From an uncultured Muribaculaceae bacterium (GTDB lineage: Bacteria; Bacteroidota; Bacteroidia; Bacteroidales; Muribaculaceae): a DNA stretch of 64,000 nt. The translations under genes were made by a program, and so were the position numbers. Positions 26,270-34,522 of this stretch are shown here, in pieces; positions within the stretch are counted from its first letter, which is position 1, and the number at the start of each line of letters is the position of its first letter. A model generated the notes under the pieces. That model worked only from the letters and a program-made list of their open reading frames with translations, was not told the origin of the DNA and did no database searches. The stretch lies in NCBI GenBank assembly GCA_947628305.1, contig CANQZG010000008.1:86959-150958 (forward strand), given 5' to 3'.

Positions 26270-26824
26270 TTACGTCGCGGACCTGTACAGGTCGCGTACG
26301 ACCGCGGCGAATTTTTCGGCAGTCTCTTGCGGGATGCCGTCGGCGCCTTCTTTGTCGTTGACGAAGATGACGTCGTAGGGGTAGTACTCTACGTTGTCGT
26401 CGGACGCGTTGCCGTAGACGGTGCCTTGTAAAGAAGGGCGCTTCACGAGCAACGTCGCGACGCGGAAGGACTTGTCGCGGAACGCGCGGGTTACTTTGGC
26501 GATCTCGTTCGGCTCTCTGCAGTGCACAAAGAAGACGGGTTCTGCTTCGACGTTCTCGCTGCACCATGCGACGTCGTTGAGGATGGTCGTCAGCGGATAG
26601 TCGTTGTATTCGGTAAAGAGCCGCTTCAGGTCGGACAGGAGCTTGCGTCCCTTTTCCGATTTATCGTCGTCCCAGCCGCCGACGCGCGCGAGGCGTTTGA
26701 TCGGTGTGATCGTCGAGAGGTTATAGACGACGTGTTCGCCGTCGTCGATTTCGACGGTTTTGCCGAGCGTTTGGATCAGCGCGTCCTTGCCGGACGCGCC
26801 TTTGCCGTTGATGATGATGACCAT
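26270..26824 (-). CDS. P-loop (deoxy)nucleotide kinase-like protein
   Basis: 184 aa, AGGAGG before the ATG. It begins IIINGKGASGKD (P-loop), followed by a helix, VFFVHCREPNEI (a strand and Arg-bearing segment as in dNMP kinases) and VIFVND near the end. The layout resembles phage deoxynucleotide monophosphate kinases. Substrate cannot be read. It overlaps no neighbour but sits 4 nt after the DUF4241-like gene. Confidence 0.65.
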   Translation of the reverse strand: MVIIINGKGASGKDALIQTLGKTVEIDDGEHVVYNLSTITPIKRLARVGGWDDDKSEKGRKLLSDLKRLFTEYNDYPLTTILNDVAWCSENVEAEPVFFVHCREPNEIAKVTRAFRDKSFRVATLLVKRPSLQGTVYGNASDDNVEYYPYDVIFVNDKEGADGIPQETAEKFAAVVRDLYRSAT

Positions 26825-26827
26825 TTG

Positions 26828-27370
26828 TCATGCCTCCTGTTCGGATGATTTGCTGTAGTCGGCGAAGTCGATCTCCAGCGCGATGATTTTCTTGGTGTTC
26901 GACTCAAACGTGCCATAGACGTCGTAGTAGCCGTCGCCGTAGCCCGACGTAGAGAAGAATCCGCTGTCGCAGAAGAACACGTTGCCGTATGCCTTGGCGA
27001 CATCACTGCGTTTTCGTATATTGAAGTCGTCGGGTTTGTCGTGGAAGAATCCTGCGAGACCGGAATCGACGCCGATGGAACCGATATAGTCTGTGTTTCG
27101 GTGCGCGTCGGCGATCCTGTCGCCGACAAGACCGATGTGGTAAATGCCGATGCGGTCGACATTGGTATAGTAGATGCGTTTCTTTTCGGCGTTCGCTTCC
27201 GGGCTCGGATACCAGTGCTTGCTGGTGTACGCGATGCAGAGGAAGGTCCCGTCGGCGACCTCGAGGTGATCGAGGCGGCACCAGACGTCCTTGTTGTAGC
27301 AGGGATCGGTCACGTCGACGGAACCGTGGAAATCTTTTGCACCGCAATATAGCAGATGACGGGATGACAT
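26828..27370 (-). CDS. DUF4241-like protein
   Basis: 180 aa, AAAGGAGG before the ATG. Residues include IGVDSGLAGFFHD and later SGFFSTSGYGDGYYDVYG, which match the paired VDSG...F and S.YGDG.Y.VY motifs of the DUF4241 family as I know it. An early VTDPCY is also present. Function of the family is unknown. One of several unknown genes between the helicase and ClpP. Confidence 0.65.
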   Translation of the reverse strand: MSSRHLLYCGAKDFHGSVDVTDPCYNKDVWCRLDHLEVADGTFLCIAYTSKHWYPSPEANAEKKRIYYTNVDRIGIYHIGLVGDRIADAHRNTDYIGSIGVDSGLAGFFHDKPDDFNIRKRSDVAKAYGNVFFCDSGFFSTSGYGDGYYDVYGTFESNTKKIIALEIDFADYSKSSEQEA

Positions 27371-27383
27371 TTGTTTCCTCCTT

Positions 27384-27767
27384 TCACGGCGTTGCCGCGG
27401 CGTAAAGCGGGCTGTCCGCCAAGGCTTTGCGGATGAAATTCGCAGAGCACTTGCGGATCGACTCTTCAGCCTCGTTGTAGAAGGTCACCGGGTACTTATA
27501 GCGCGTCGGCTTGATGCCGAGGATGGTGCACTTCTCGCCGCGGCTGTTGTAGAAAGAACGCCCGATGTCGGTGCTGTCGATGCCGTATTTTTCTTTGTCG
27601 TAGGCGAGATTTTCGGATAAGCGGTACATCTGGGCGTTGTTGATGACGCCGTCGCCGGTGAAGACGTATGTGCGTTCGGCGTTCGGGTGCTGTGCTGTGA
27701 AACGGTCGATGGAATCGACGCAATCGTAGCGTTGTTCCCCGTTTTCACGGTAACAGATAACGATCAT
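27384..27767 (-). CDS. Hypothetical protein
   Basis: 127 aa, AAAGGAG before the ATG. Not recognised; compact mixed alpha/beta sequence without membrane segments or metal-binding motif. Confidence 0.6.
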   Translation of the reverse strand: MIVICYRENGEQRYDCVDSIDRFTAQHPNAERTYVFTGDGVINNAQMYRLSENLAYDKEKYGIDSTDIGRSFYNSRGEKCTILGIKPTRYKYPVTFYNEAEESIRKCSANFIRKALADSPLYAAATP

Positions 27768-27797
27768 AGTGAATGGCTCCTTTCGTATTGTGATTGT

Positions 27798-28001
27798 TTA
27801 GTCGGTGACGGTGATCGGGAAGGTCTCGTCGAGCGTATCCGAGTCGGGAACGTACTGCGGATAAGGCGGTAGCCGAACATCTCTCCAGTGATCGAGGATA
27901 TAGACGTGCACAGCGATGGGGTCGGTCACGTCGACGTCGTCCGGCAACGTCAGTTCGGTTTGCCCGGTGACCGTGTAGGTGATGTGAAATACAGCTTTCA
28001 T
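27798..28001 (-). CDS. Hypothetical small beta-rich protein
   Basis: 67 aa. AGAAAGGA before the ATG; its start overlaps the stop of the preceding gene (ATGA). Sequence (FHITYTVTGQTELTLPDDVDVTDPIAVHVYI) looks like a small beta protein. Not recognised. Confidence 0.55.
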   Translation of the reverse strand: MKAVFHITYTVTGQTELTLPDDVDVTDPIAVHVYILDHWRDVRLPPYPQYVPDSDTLDETFPITVTD

Positions 28002-28270
28002 GTTGCGTTTTCCTTTCTGTTGAGCGGGTAGCAGTCGTAGGACGCCGTCGCTTCGCCGTGTTCGCTTGCGGAATAGACATATGTTGTCAGAGCATGCGAC
28101 GGGTCTTCGATGTCGGATTCGACGATGACGAGAGGGACTTCCGGTTTGGTCTTATCGTCGTGAAGAAATGCGAGGTAGACTCCGGGGCAGGAGCCTTCTT
28201 CGTCGCCGATGCTGATCTGCAGTTTGCCCTTCAGGTGAGGCAGAGGGATTGATATGGTCGCGGGTGTCAC
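27998..28270 (-). CDS. Hypothetical small protein
   Basis: 90 aa from GTG 28270, with AAAGGAGG upstream and a GTGA overlap with the preceding stop. Beta-strand-like segments, no known motif. Middle member of three overlapping small genes. Confidence 0.55.
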   Translation of the reverse strand: MTPATISIPLPHLKGKLQISIGDEEGSCPGVYLAFLHDDKTKPEVPLVIVESDIEDPSHALTTYVYSASEHGEATASYDCYPLNRKENAT

Positions 28271-28515
28271 GGCTGATGACCTCCTTTAGTCGATGTGACG
28301 GTTGTTTGTTCCTGACGCGGAACGAGAGGGCGCAGATATTTGAGGGCATACCGAAGCGCGGCTTCGTAGCCGACAAGGTATGCCTCCCGTTCCGGTGCGG
28401 GAACATTGTGGACGTCGGCAAAGTTGCGCACGGTTGCGTGTTCGCGTCTGATGCGGTGCATCTGTGCGGTCAATTTGGAGACGACTTCTGTGAGTGCTTT
28501 ATTATCGTTTGGCAT
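28267..28515 (-). CDS. Hypothetical small helical protein
   Basis: 82 aa from ATG 28515, preceded by AAAGGA. Mostly helical, charged (KALTEVVSKLTAQMHRIRRE...). Stop overlaps the next start. Not recognised. Confidence 0.55.
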   Translation of the reverse strand: MPNDNKALTEVVSKLTAQMHRIRREHATVRNFADVHNVPAPEREAYLVGYEAALRYALKYLRPLVPRQEQTTVTSTKGGHQP

Positions 28516-28541
28516 GATTTTATCCTTTTGTTCGGCAGTTT

Positions 28542-28793
28542 TCAACGGGGTCCGTACCCGTTCGGGTCACGGTCGTTGACGCCGAGGCGCGGCTGCGGTT
28601 CGGCGTATTTGATGCCGATATTGCCGAGCAGCGCCACCTTTTCCGGGGTGATGTCGTTGTTTTTCAGCCATTCGTTCAGAATGTCGGCAGCCTCTTTTGT
28701 CGTGACCGGACGTTCGAAGGTGAAGCCGAGACGGACGGTGCGGCTCTGCGGCTCGTCGTCAACGCTCGGTATCGGATTTGGGCGATTGTTCAT
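28542..28793 (-). CDS. Hypothetical small protein
   Basis: 83 aa, AAAAGGAG before the ATG. Contains a probable helix-loop-helix (TKEAADILNEWLKNNDITPEKV) between two polar ends. Not recognised. Confidence 0.55.
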   Translation of the reverse strand: MNNRPNPIPSVDDEPQSRTVRLGFTFERPVTTKEAADILNEWLKNNDITPEKVALLGNIGIKYAEPQPRLGVNDRDPNGYGPR

Positions 28794-28807
28794 TTGCGGT
28801 ACTCCTT

Positions 28808-29161
28808 TTAGGGCTGGTCGTCGTCTTCGCTGTTGAGCAGCGTGGAGACAAACTCTTTGATTTTGTTTTTGTCATCGTCGGATACGGAGTCTATTTCTTC
28901 GTCGCCGAATATGTCCTTGAGGAAGTACCGTGCGCTTTGCTCGGATATTTCCGCGAGCTGTGCTCTTTCTTGAGCGCCGGTGCAGCGTTCCTGTATATCG
29001 ACGATGGCTTTGACGCCTTGCCGCAGGTAGGAGCTCAATGCCCGATAGCCCATGCCGAGACTGTCGGCGAGGCTGCAGTTACCGTTCGCACCTTGCCGGT
29101 CAACGACGTTGGCTATGTTCAGGGAGATTTCTGCGAATTTGCAGAGATAATCCTGTTCCAT
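28808..29161 (-). CDS. Hypothetical helical protein
   Basis: 117 aa, AAAGGAG before the ATG. Largely helical with an acidic C-terminus. Directly follows clpP in the transcript; whether it relates to proteolysis is unknown. Confidence 0.6.
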   Translation of the reverse strand: MEQDYLCKFAEISLNIANVVDRQGANGNCSLADSLGMGYRALSSYLRQGVKAIVDIQERCTGAQERAQLAEISEQSARYFLKDIFGDEEIDSVSDDDKNKIKEFVSTLLNSEDDDQP

Positions 29162-29177
29162 CGCATCGCTCCTTTCT

Positions 29178-29759
29178 TCATCGTTTCTCGATGATTTTGT
29201 CGATGATGCCGAAGTTGAGCGCCGATGTAGCCGTCAGCCAATGGTCGCGGTCGCAGGCTTTCTCGATTTCGTCTACGTTCTTGTCGCAATTTCTTGCGAG
29301 AATGGACTGCAGACGTTCCTTGGTCCGTATGATGTGGTTCGCTTGGATCAGGATGTCGGAGGCTTGTCCTTGAGCGCCGCCGAGGGGCTGATGGATCATG
29401 ACTTCGGCGTTCGGCAGACAGATGCGCTTGCCTTTCGCGCCGGAAGAGAGCAGGAAGGCGCCCATGGACGCCGCCATGCCGATGCAAATGGTGGACACGT
29501 CAGGCTTGATGAAGTTCATCGTGTCGTAGATGGCGAGACCTGCCGAGACAGACCCTCCGGGGCTGTTGATGTACAGGCAGATGTCCTTGTCGGCGTCCTG
29601 CGATTCGAGATACAGGAGCTGTGCGCAGATGACGGCGGCGGTTGTGTCGGTGATTTCTTCCTGAAGCATGATGATGCGGTCGTTGAGCAAACGCGAGAAG
29701 AGATCGTAAGCGCGTTCGCCGTTGGATGTCCTTTCAATGACGTTCGGGATCAGAGGCAT
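29178..29759 (-). CDS. clpP: ATP-dependent Clp protease proteolytic subunit ClpP
   Basis: 193 aa, normal ClpP length, AAAGGAG before the ATG. The triad is intact: Ser98 in GMAASMG, His123 in MIHQPLGG and Asp172 in DRDHW. N-terminal NVIE....[12 protein letters not shown] and YINSPGGSV also match. ClpP forms a 14-mer that degrades proteins fed by a Clp/Hsp100 unfoldase. The ClpA-like protein at 11674-13506 carries an IGF loop and is the likely partner on this element. Neighbours are NrdG (upstream) and small unknowns (downstream). Confidence 0.95.
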   Translation of the reverse strand: MPLIPNVIERTSNGERAYDLFSRLLNDRIIMLQEEITDTTAAVICAQLLYLESQDADKDICLYINSPGGSVSAGLAIYDTMNFIKPDVSTICIGMAASMGAFLLSSGAKGKRICLPNAEVMIHQPLGGAQGQASDILIQANHIIRTKERLQSILARNCDKNVDEIEKACDRDHWLTATSALNFGIIDKIIEKR

Positions 29760-29819
29760 AGTTGTTTTCTCCTTTCAATTGTTCGTGTGCTGAAATGCGT
29801 CGATGACGGGCATGAGAGC

Positions 29820-29897
29820 ATCCGCGAAGTCGCGGAAGGTTTTTTGCAGAGGATATTTCCCGTTCAAAAATATCCCCGATCGCTTCAGCGATTTTTT
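29820..29897 (+). terminator. Two plus-strand terminator-like hairpins between nrdG and clpP
   Basis: CCGCGAAGTCGCGG followed by AAGGTTTTTT (29822-29845) and GATCGCTTCAGCGAT with a run of T (29878-29897) are shaped as intrinsic terminators for + strand transcripts, opposite to the flanking genes. A third hairpin, GGATATTT/AAATATCC (29850-29875), lies between. They could stop antisense transcription or end an unseen small RNA. Confidence 0.45.
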
Positions 29898-29898
29898 T

Positions 29899-30468
29899 CT
29901 ATATGATGTTCATGGGGTCTTTCGGACACCACATGATGACGTCTCCTTTTTGCAGGGAAGCAGGCATGTCGATCAGTCGTTGGTTCGCGCTTCCCCGGAA
30001 AAGGGCAGTTGCTTTGACTTCCTGTAGGAAGGGTCCGTCCACGACGACGTCGCATAGCGACAGGATGTCGGGAATGAGCTGAGTATCGGCTATGTCATGT
30101 TCGTCGGCGAACCATGCGCCGATGAACGGCTTTCCGTCCTCGAAGTGTATGACGCGCCCGGTGTATAGCCATATGGTCTTGCTTGGGAGTTCTGTCTTGA
30201 CGCGTCGAAGCAGGTGCAGGATCGCCGGTTGGTTCTCCGGCTCCAGAGGTTCGCCGCCGAGGAGCGTCAGCCCTTCGACCTTTGCGTCGCGCAAAAGGTC
30301 TATGACGGAATCTTCGACGGCTTCGTCGAAGGGGATGCCGACGGAAAAATCCCAGAGCTCGCTGTTGAAACAGCCGGGGCATCTGTTGCGACAGCCGGTG
30401 ACAAACAGGGATACGCGGAAGCCTGTGCCGTTGGCGATGTCGTGATTGATGATGTACGCGTAGTGCAT
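29899..30468 (-). CDS. nrdG: Anaerobic ribonucleotide reductase activating enzyme NrdG
   Basis: 189 aa radical SAM protein. TGCRNRCPGC supplies the CxxxCxxC cluster (C26, C30, C33), preceded by the family NGTGFRVSLF.TGC pattern and followed by LTLLGGEPL (SAM-binding GGE). NrdG generates the glycyl radical on NrdD under anaerobic conditions. It is read after nrdD and the tRNA-like gene in the same direction. Length and motifs are normal. Confidence 0.93.
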   Translation of the reverse strand: MHYAYIINHDIANGTGFRVSLFVTGCRNRCPGCFNSELWDFSVGIPFDEAVEDSVIDLLRDAKVEGLTLLGGEPLEPENQPAILHLLRRVKTELPSKTIWLYTGRVIHFEDGKPFIGAWFADEHDIADTQLIPDILSLCDVVVDGPFLQEVKATALFRGSANQRLIDMPASLQKGDVIMWCPKDPMNII

Positions 30469-30542
30469 TTCTTGTCACCGTTCCTTTTTTATAGAGTTTC
30501 AGCGTACGGGTTGTGAAAAGAAGCGCAAAGGCTTCGACGTTT

Positions 30543-30676
30543 TGGTGCGGACGGCAGGATTCGAACCTGCAGATAACGAAAGAATGGAGGTTTTGACAAC
30601 ATGGAAACAGATGCGTACTTTACAGAAGTATTGTCATGAGGGAAAAAGTTGCGTCTTCCAGTTGCGCCACGTCCGC
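30543..30676 (-). tRNA. tRNA-like gene with ~55-60 nt extra sequence between D-arm and T-arm
   Basis: Minus strand. The acceptor arms GCGGACG (30676-30670) and CGTCCGC (30553-30547) pair fully and CCA is encoded at 30545-30543. The T-arm is perfect (GCAGG-TTCGAAT-CCTGC), and the D-arm GCG..CAACTGGAAGA..CGC is recognisable. Between D-arm and T-arm are ~78 nt instead of ~22, including a TGACAA/TTGTCA stem with an inner TACTT/AAGTA hairpin. I could not fold a normal anticodon arm, so no isotype is given. It lies 38 nt after the nrdD stop. It could be a tRNA with a small insertion, a decayed tRNA, or a tRNA-like structure. Confidence 0.55.
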
Positions 30677-30714
30677 GTAGAGAGGGCAGCCGCGGTCGGC
30701 GACTGCCCGTTCTG

Positions 30715-33700
30715 TTAAGTGTCGAAGCCTTGTTGCTTCAGGGATGGATGGAATACAGCCGATTTCTTGGTGTGCTGGTAGCGCATCTGTACTTCCTGCT
30801 GTTTTCCTTTGTTGAATGCGGTGAGATAATCGCCCGTTAAATCACGGTTAAGTGGACTGTTTCTTGCCCCGTAAGGCTATCGTGTACAGTCTCTGCATTC
30901 AGAAAGATACTTTAAGGTGTACCCGAAAACGCATTTGCGTTTTGCTTTCAGTTTCTGTCGAATAGTCTCGTAAGAGACGTTCGGGATCTTCTTTGAAAGC
31001 CATCGTGCACATGCGGCGTAGGACTCGAACGCAACGATTTCGCCGTCACGGCAGAGCGAGACGGGCTTTTTCTGTTCGGCGGTCCGTTCGCCTTCGGCGA
31101 CGTACCGCAGATTACGGTAGTCGTTGTTGTGTTCATTGTCGTCGCGGTGTTCGGTCTTGTATCCGGCAGAGCGGGGTCCGAGCCAGCATTCCGCGACTGC
31201 GTTGCAGATCGGAATGTGTACGATTCGCGCGTGCGGTCCGCGTCCGCCGAGACGCACCGAAGCGACGTATCGGTTTGCCGTTTCGTCAAGTCTGATTTGG
31301 CATTGTTTTTTCGACTTGACGTTGCGGAAGATGGCGCCGTTTTCGTTGACTTCGTAGAGGAAGTTGAGCGAGGGTATCTTTCTGAACTCAAGGTTTGCAT
31401 TTGATTGCATCTCTTGATGCCTCCTGAATTATGATTTTACTTCTGACCCCTGATGGGAGTCCGGTTCAGGAAACTTCTACAGTTTTCGTAGAATTTACGA
31501 TAATTGTCGGGCATTTCCGTGGCGATTCGTTGGATAACCCGGTGACACGGCGCAGGCGGCGGATGTTATTGCTTCCGCACACGGGGCACGTGTTCGCGAT
31601 TTCGTCGGTGTAGCCGCAGTCCATGCAAGTGTCGTTCGGCACGTTGATGGCAAAATACGGTATATCCTTGTCCATCGCGTAGTTGACGAGCGTCTCGAGC
31701 GCGCCGAGGTTGTTCTTGGCGGTCGCGTCGAGCTCTACATAGCAGATTTCTCCCGCGGATGCGTATCCGGCAAGTTGAGATTCGATGTTGATCTTTTCAA
31801 ACGGGTCGATCTCTTTCCAGACGGGCACGTGCGTAGAGTTCGTGAAGAACTCTTTGTCGGAGACGTCGGGGATGACGCCCCAGCGGTCTTTGAACTTCTG
31901 CATAGCAGTATAGCAAAGATTCTCTGCAGGTGTGTAATATACCCCAAAATTTAAGCGATACTGTTTCTTATACTCGGCACAGCGGTCTTTGAAAAGCTGT
32001 TCGATGCGTTTCGCCGCAGTCATGCCGCGGGGGTCGGTGTGGTCGCATCCGAGCAGGATCTGCAGACATTCTGCAAGACCTAACTGTCCCAGAGCGAGCG
32101 TGCCGTGCTTGAGCGCCGAAAGAGTCGTCTTGCCGTCGAAGCCCTCCATGCATCCGTTCTGGTACATGAACGGCGCGGATGACGGCGGCTGGGATGCGAT
32201 ATGGTTGAAGCGTTCGAGGAGCATTTCTTTGGCGTCGTTGATGTAGGGGTCGAGCGTCTTCAGGAACGCGTCGATAATGACATCATCGGACGCCTGTGCA
32301 ACGTCGACGCCGTTCTCTTCGAGGGCTTGCTTCGTGTACATGGCGACGGTCGGAAGGATGATCGTGACGGGGCAGATGTTTCCGCGTCCGTCTTTGAGCT
32401 GACCGAGTCCGTTGATGTCGTATCCGTTGGCAGTTCTGCACATAGGATTTCTGTCATCACTGACAGCACTGACTATATTATCTTTCGTCCGTTTGGACGA
32501 GTAGTCGCCTGCTTGGAGTATGTGCCTATCTCATACTCTACTCCCTTACATTCATCAGGGATAGTCGATACACATTTCAGTCTAAAAGGGTAAATTGATA
32601 TTTGTCTACAGTGAATACGTTTTCGTTTGTTTTTTGAATGAGATTTCTATTCAGATTTAGTACGCGCGAGGCATAGCGAATGGAAGGAAATTCGGTTGTT
32701 GTATTTGTTGTTGTGTCTTTGCAGACGCTGCTTGACAGGTCGAATCGTTTGACCGATATAGATTTTTCCGTTTTGTTTATTTATAATCCGGTATATATAC
32801 ATGCTGCTATCAATTCCTTTAGACTGTTTAGCACGGTCTCAACTCTATCAATACTGCCGTGAAGATAGAGCCCTAACCGTTAGCCCCGCGATAGCGGGAC
32901 ACCCTCGGGCGAGGTTCAAGCGATTTTAGATGGGCTGCAGTTACACTTACCCATCGTGGCAAACTCCGTTGCGGGGTTCGTCGGGTCGTAGCCTGCGTTG
33001 CCGCTCCAGTCTACGTTTGCGTAGTTCGGATACAGACGCTGTGCGGTGGACCGCAGGGCGAGCAGAAACAGGTCGTAGTTCGGGTCGCCGGGGTAGCGGT
33101 TGACGCCGCTCTTCATCTTGAAGATCTGGCACGGGAAGATGCTGGTCGTGTGCAGCGAACCGAGTCCTTCGATGGACGTTTCAAGGATCGCCTTGATGAT
33201 CATCCTGCCTTCCGGCAGAGTACACGTGCCGAAATTGATGGAGCTGAAGGGAAGTTGGTCTCCGGACCTACTTTGAAGCGTGTTGCGTTATGTTCACATG
33301 AAGTCGTTACTTTCATGCAGTTCTCTTATGAACTTCTCTGTCTTTCGACAGATGGTCAGACTATATCTTCACCCCATGCGAATGGGCATGGGGGGCTGCC
33401 GTTTCGAGCCACTTGGCTCTACTCCACGTTGGATGTGAATAGTCGTTCGGCGTTGCCCGTCACAGACGGGTTTAGCACAGGATCGTCTCGAATGAGAGAG
33501 TTTCCCTGTTTAGGCAGCTATGTTCCCTGCATTACTGCAAGGTCGCCCCAACATTAAGGTTGTGGAACATCGCTTCGGTCGCCTGCTTGACCTCTTCGTT
33601 TGTCTGCTCGATGGCGTAACGGTAGACGTCAGGCTGGTTGCAGTAGAGCGGATCGGTGATGCTTCGCGTCGTGTCTGAAATCTTGAAGTCGGGCTGGTTT

Positions 33701-34455
33701 GCGATGAATTTCATGCCGACTTTGAAGTGTTTCGCGAAGGACTTGCGGACGTAAGGCACCATTGTCCAGTCGAGGTGGGATGCCGCGACGCCTCCGAACT
33801 GGCAGAGGCTCTGCAATTGGAAAAGTACCGCGACGAGCTGCATCGCCGACTTGACTGACCCGGCGGGTCGGACGTCGGTTTGACGCGTGGTGAACCCTTC
33901 GGCAAGAAGTCTGTCGAGGGGTACGGTGAGACAGTTGTGAAGTCCGACGGCGTAGGAATCGAGGTCGTGGATGTAGATCTCGTTGTTGTCATGGTGCTTT
34001 CGCGCCATTTTCGACACGAGATTCGTCAACGCGTACTCTTTCGCGACAAGACTTCGGGCTTCGCCCATGCGCCCGCCGAAGGACCGTTCGTCAAGGTTGG
34101 CGTTCTGGTTCTGGACGTTCGTCGCGAGGAGTTTTTCGCCGATTTGTTTCATCAGCGACGAGGTCTTCTCACGTTCTCGCGTCCGTTCGTTTCGGTAGGT
34201 GATGTAGGCGCGCGCGACGTCTTTGCGGTCGGATGACATCAGTTTGTCTTCGACCATGTCTTGGATCTGTTCGACGTTAAACACGCGTCCTTGTTCGGCA
34301 CATTCGCGCTCGATCTCGCAGGCGATATTCTCGGCGAGCAGCTTGCTGTTCGCGGTAATGCGACCGTCTACGGCACGGATAGCTTTCTTGATCGCCTCCG
34401 TGATGCGGTTTGTGTCGAACGAGACTTCGCGACCGTCCCGTTTGATGATTGTCAT
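30715..34455 (-). CDS. nrdD: Anaerobic ribonucleoside-triphosphate reductase NrdD, split into four exons
   Basis: Exons on the minus strand: 34455-33557, 33285-32949, 32440-31537 and 30830-30715; joined length 2256 nt, 751 aa, in frame throughout. Domains: N-terminal ATP-cone (IIKRDGREVSF...), VGLHNC with the family Cys, HNLN|TLQSRSG across junction 1, TMG|CRT across junction 2, CMDCGYTDE and CPVCGSNN zinc site, RRVTG|YY across junction 3 with the glycyl-radical Gly, and C-terminal FNKGKQQEV. It reduces ribonucleoside triphosphates anaerobically with NrdG. Each break is explained by a group I intron with P1 and P10 pairings. The promoter at 34488 reads into it. If unspliced it would give a dead 307-aa product. 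Confidence 0.92.
30831..31536 (-). ncRNA. Group I intron 3 in nrdD carrying an HNH endonuclease (706 nt)
   Basis: Exon 3 ends CGGGU; guide GCCCG in the intron pairs with it, with U-G at the splice site. AAU just before the guide pairs with exon 4 AUU (short P10). The intron ends GGGCG. P7 is formed by GACTGT, within the last codons of the ORF, and ACAGTC, with P8 GCC/GGC between them. Splicing creates VTG-YYLTAFNKGK. The break falls one base after the glycyl-radical Gly codon. The 3' boundary rests on frame and a 3-bp P10, so it is slightly less certain. Confidence 0.82.
30877..31410 (-). CDS. HNH homing endonuclease in nrdD intron 3
   Basis: 177 aa, AGGAGG 9 nt before the ATG. Residues ~10-35 fit a NUMOD4-like strand pair (IPSLNFLYEVNENGAIF). 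The HNH core is IVHIPICNAVAECWLG with TEHRDDNEHNNDYRNLRYV, i.e. H...N.DN..NL. Residues ~130-172 (FESYAACARWLSKKI, then GYTLKYL) match a NUMOD1 DNA-binding helix. Intact by length and motifs. The 3' end overlaps the intron P7 strand, as in T4-type introns. It would cut intron-less nrdD at the glycyl-radical site. Confidence 0.9.
   Translation of the reverse strand: MQSNANLEFRKIPSLNFLYEVNENGAIFRNVKSKKQCQIRLDETANRYVASVRLGGRGPHARIVHIPICNAVAECWLGPRSAGYKTEHRDDNEHNNDYRNLRYVAEGERTAEQKKPVSLCRDGEIVAFESYAACARWLSKKIPNVSYETIRQKLKAKRKCVFGYTLKYLSECRDCTR
32441..32948 (-). ncRNA. Group I intron 2 in nrdD with decayed endonuclease ORF (508 nt)
   Basis: Exon 2 ends GAUGGGU; the intron guide GCCCAUC pairs with it fully, with U-G at the splice site. 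Directly before the guide, CUGCA pairs with exon 3 UGCAG (P10). The intron ends in G. Core: R GCGACTACTC, P8 hairpin CGTCC-AAA-CGGACG and S AAGATAATATAGTC. The ORF remnant sits in the P6 loop between the first core half and R. Splicing joins TMG to CRT. Confidence 0.88.
32647..32802 (-). pseudogene. Truncated GIY-YIG homing endonuclease inside intron 2
   Basis: 51 codons starting ATG 32802. MYIYRIINKQNGKIYIGQT followed by RPVKQRLQRH is the N-terminal GIY-YIG catalytic module (YIY...YIG, then the conserved Arg helix). A stop (TAG 32649-32647) ends it before the rest of the nuclease domain (the Glu- and Asn-bearing parts) and any DNA-binding domain. Intact intron GIY-YIG enzymes are ~200-250 aa. 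The remaining ~200 nt show no continued homology I can follow. The intron has therefore probably lost homing ability. Confidence 0.8.
33286..33556 (-). ncRNA. Group I intron 1 in nrdD, no ORF (271 nt)
   Basis: Starts with UAAUG after exon U and ends with G (AACAUAACG). P1: exon AACCU with intron UUGGGG, including a U-G wobble at the splice site. P10: exon 2 CAAC with intron GUUG directly before that guide. Core: R segment ACGACTATTC and S segment AAGATATAGTC, the classic group I P7 strands, plus stable P6-like (CCGTC/GACGG) and P9-like (CTGTC/GACAG) hairpins. Splicing here restores HNLNTLQSRSG, the normal NrdD sequence. Confidence 0.88.
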
Positions 34456-34487
34456 GAGGATGTCTCCTTTCTTTTCGTGATATACTC

Positions 34488-34516
34488 ATTATAGCATAAA
34501 GTATTGCAAAAATCAA
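34488..34516 (-). promoter_or_regulatory. Promoter TTGATT-17-TATAAT of nrdD
   Basis: TTGATT (34516-34511), 17 nt, TATAAT (34493-34488), with ATGC before the -10. Transcription would start ~25 nt before the AAAGGAG and ATG of nrdD. Confidence 0.87.
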
Positions 34517-34522
34517 GAGATT

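Noticed and set aside
33279..33540. Alternative splice position for intron 1 after the ACC codon
   Set aside because: It keeps the frame but leaves three extra residues in NrdD and a C before the splice site; the 33557/33285 junction gives exon U, P10 pairing and the canonical HNLNTLQSRSG.
33286..33556. Group II intron in nrdD
   Set aside because: Too short, no GUGYG start or AY end, and it carries group I P7 segments and ends in G.
31466..34455. nrdD as a pseudogene broken by frameshifts or insertions
   Set aside because: All exon junctions restore conserved NrdD sequence in frame and each gap has group I intron pairing and core motifs.
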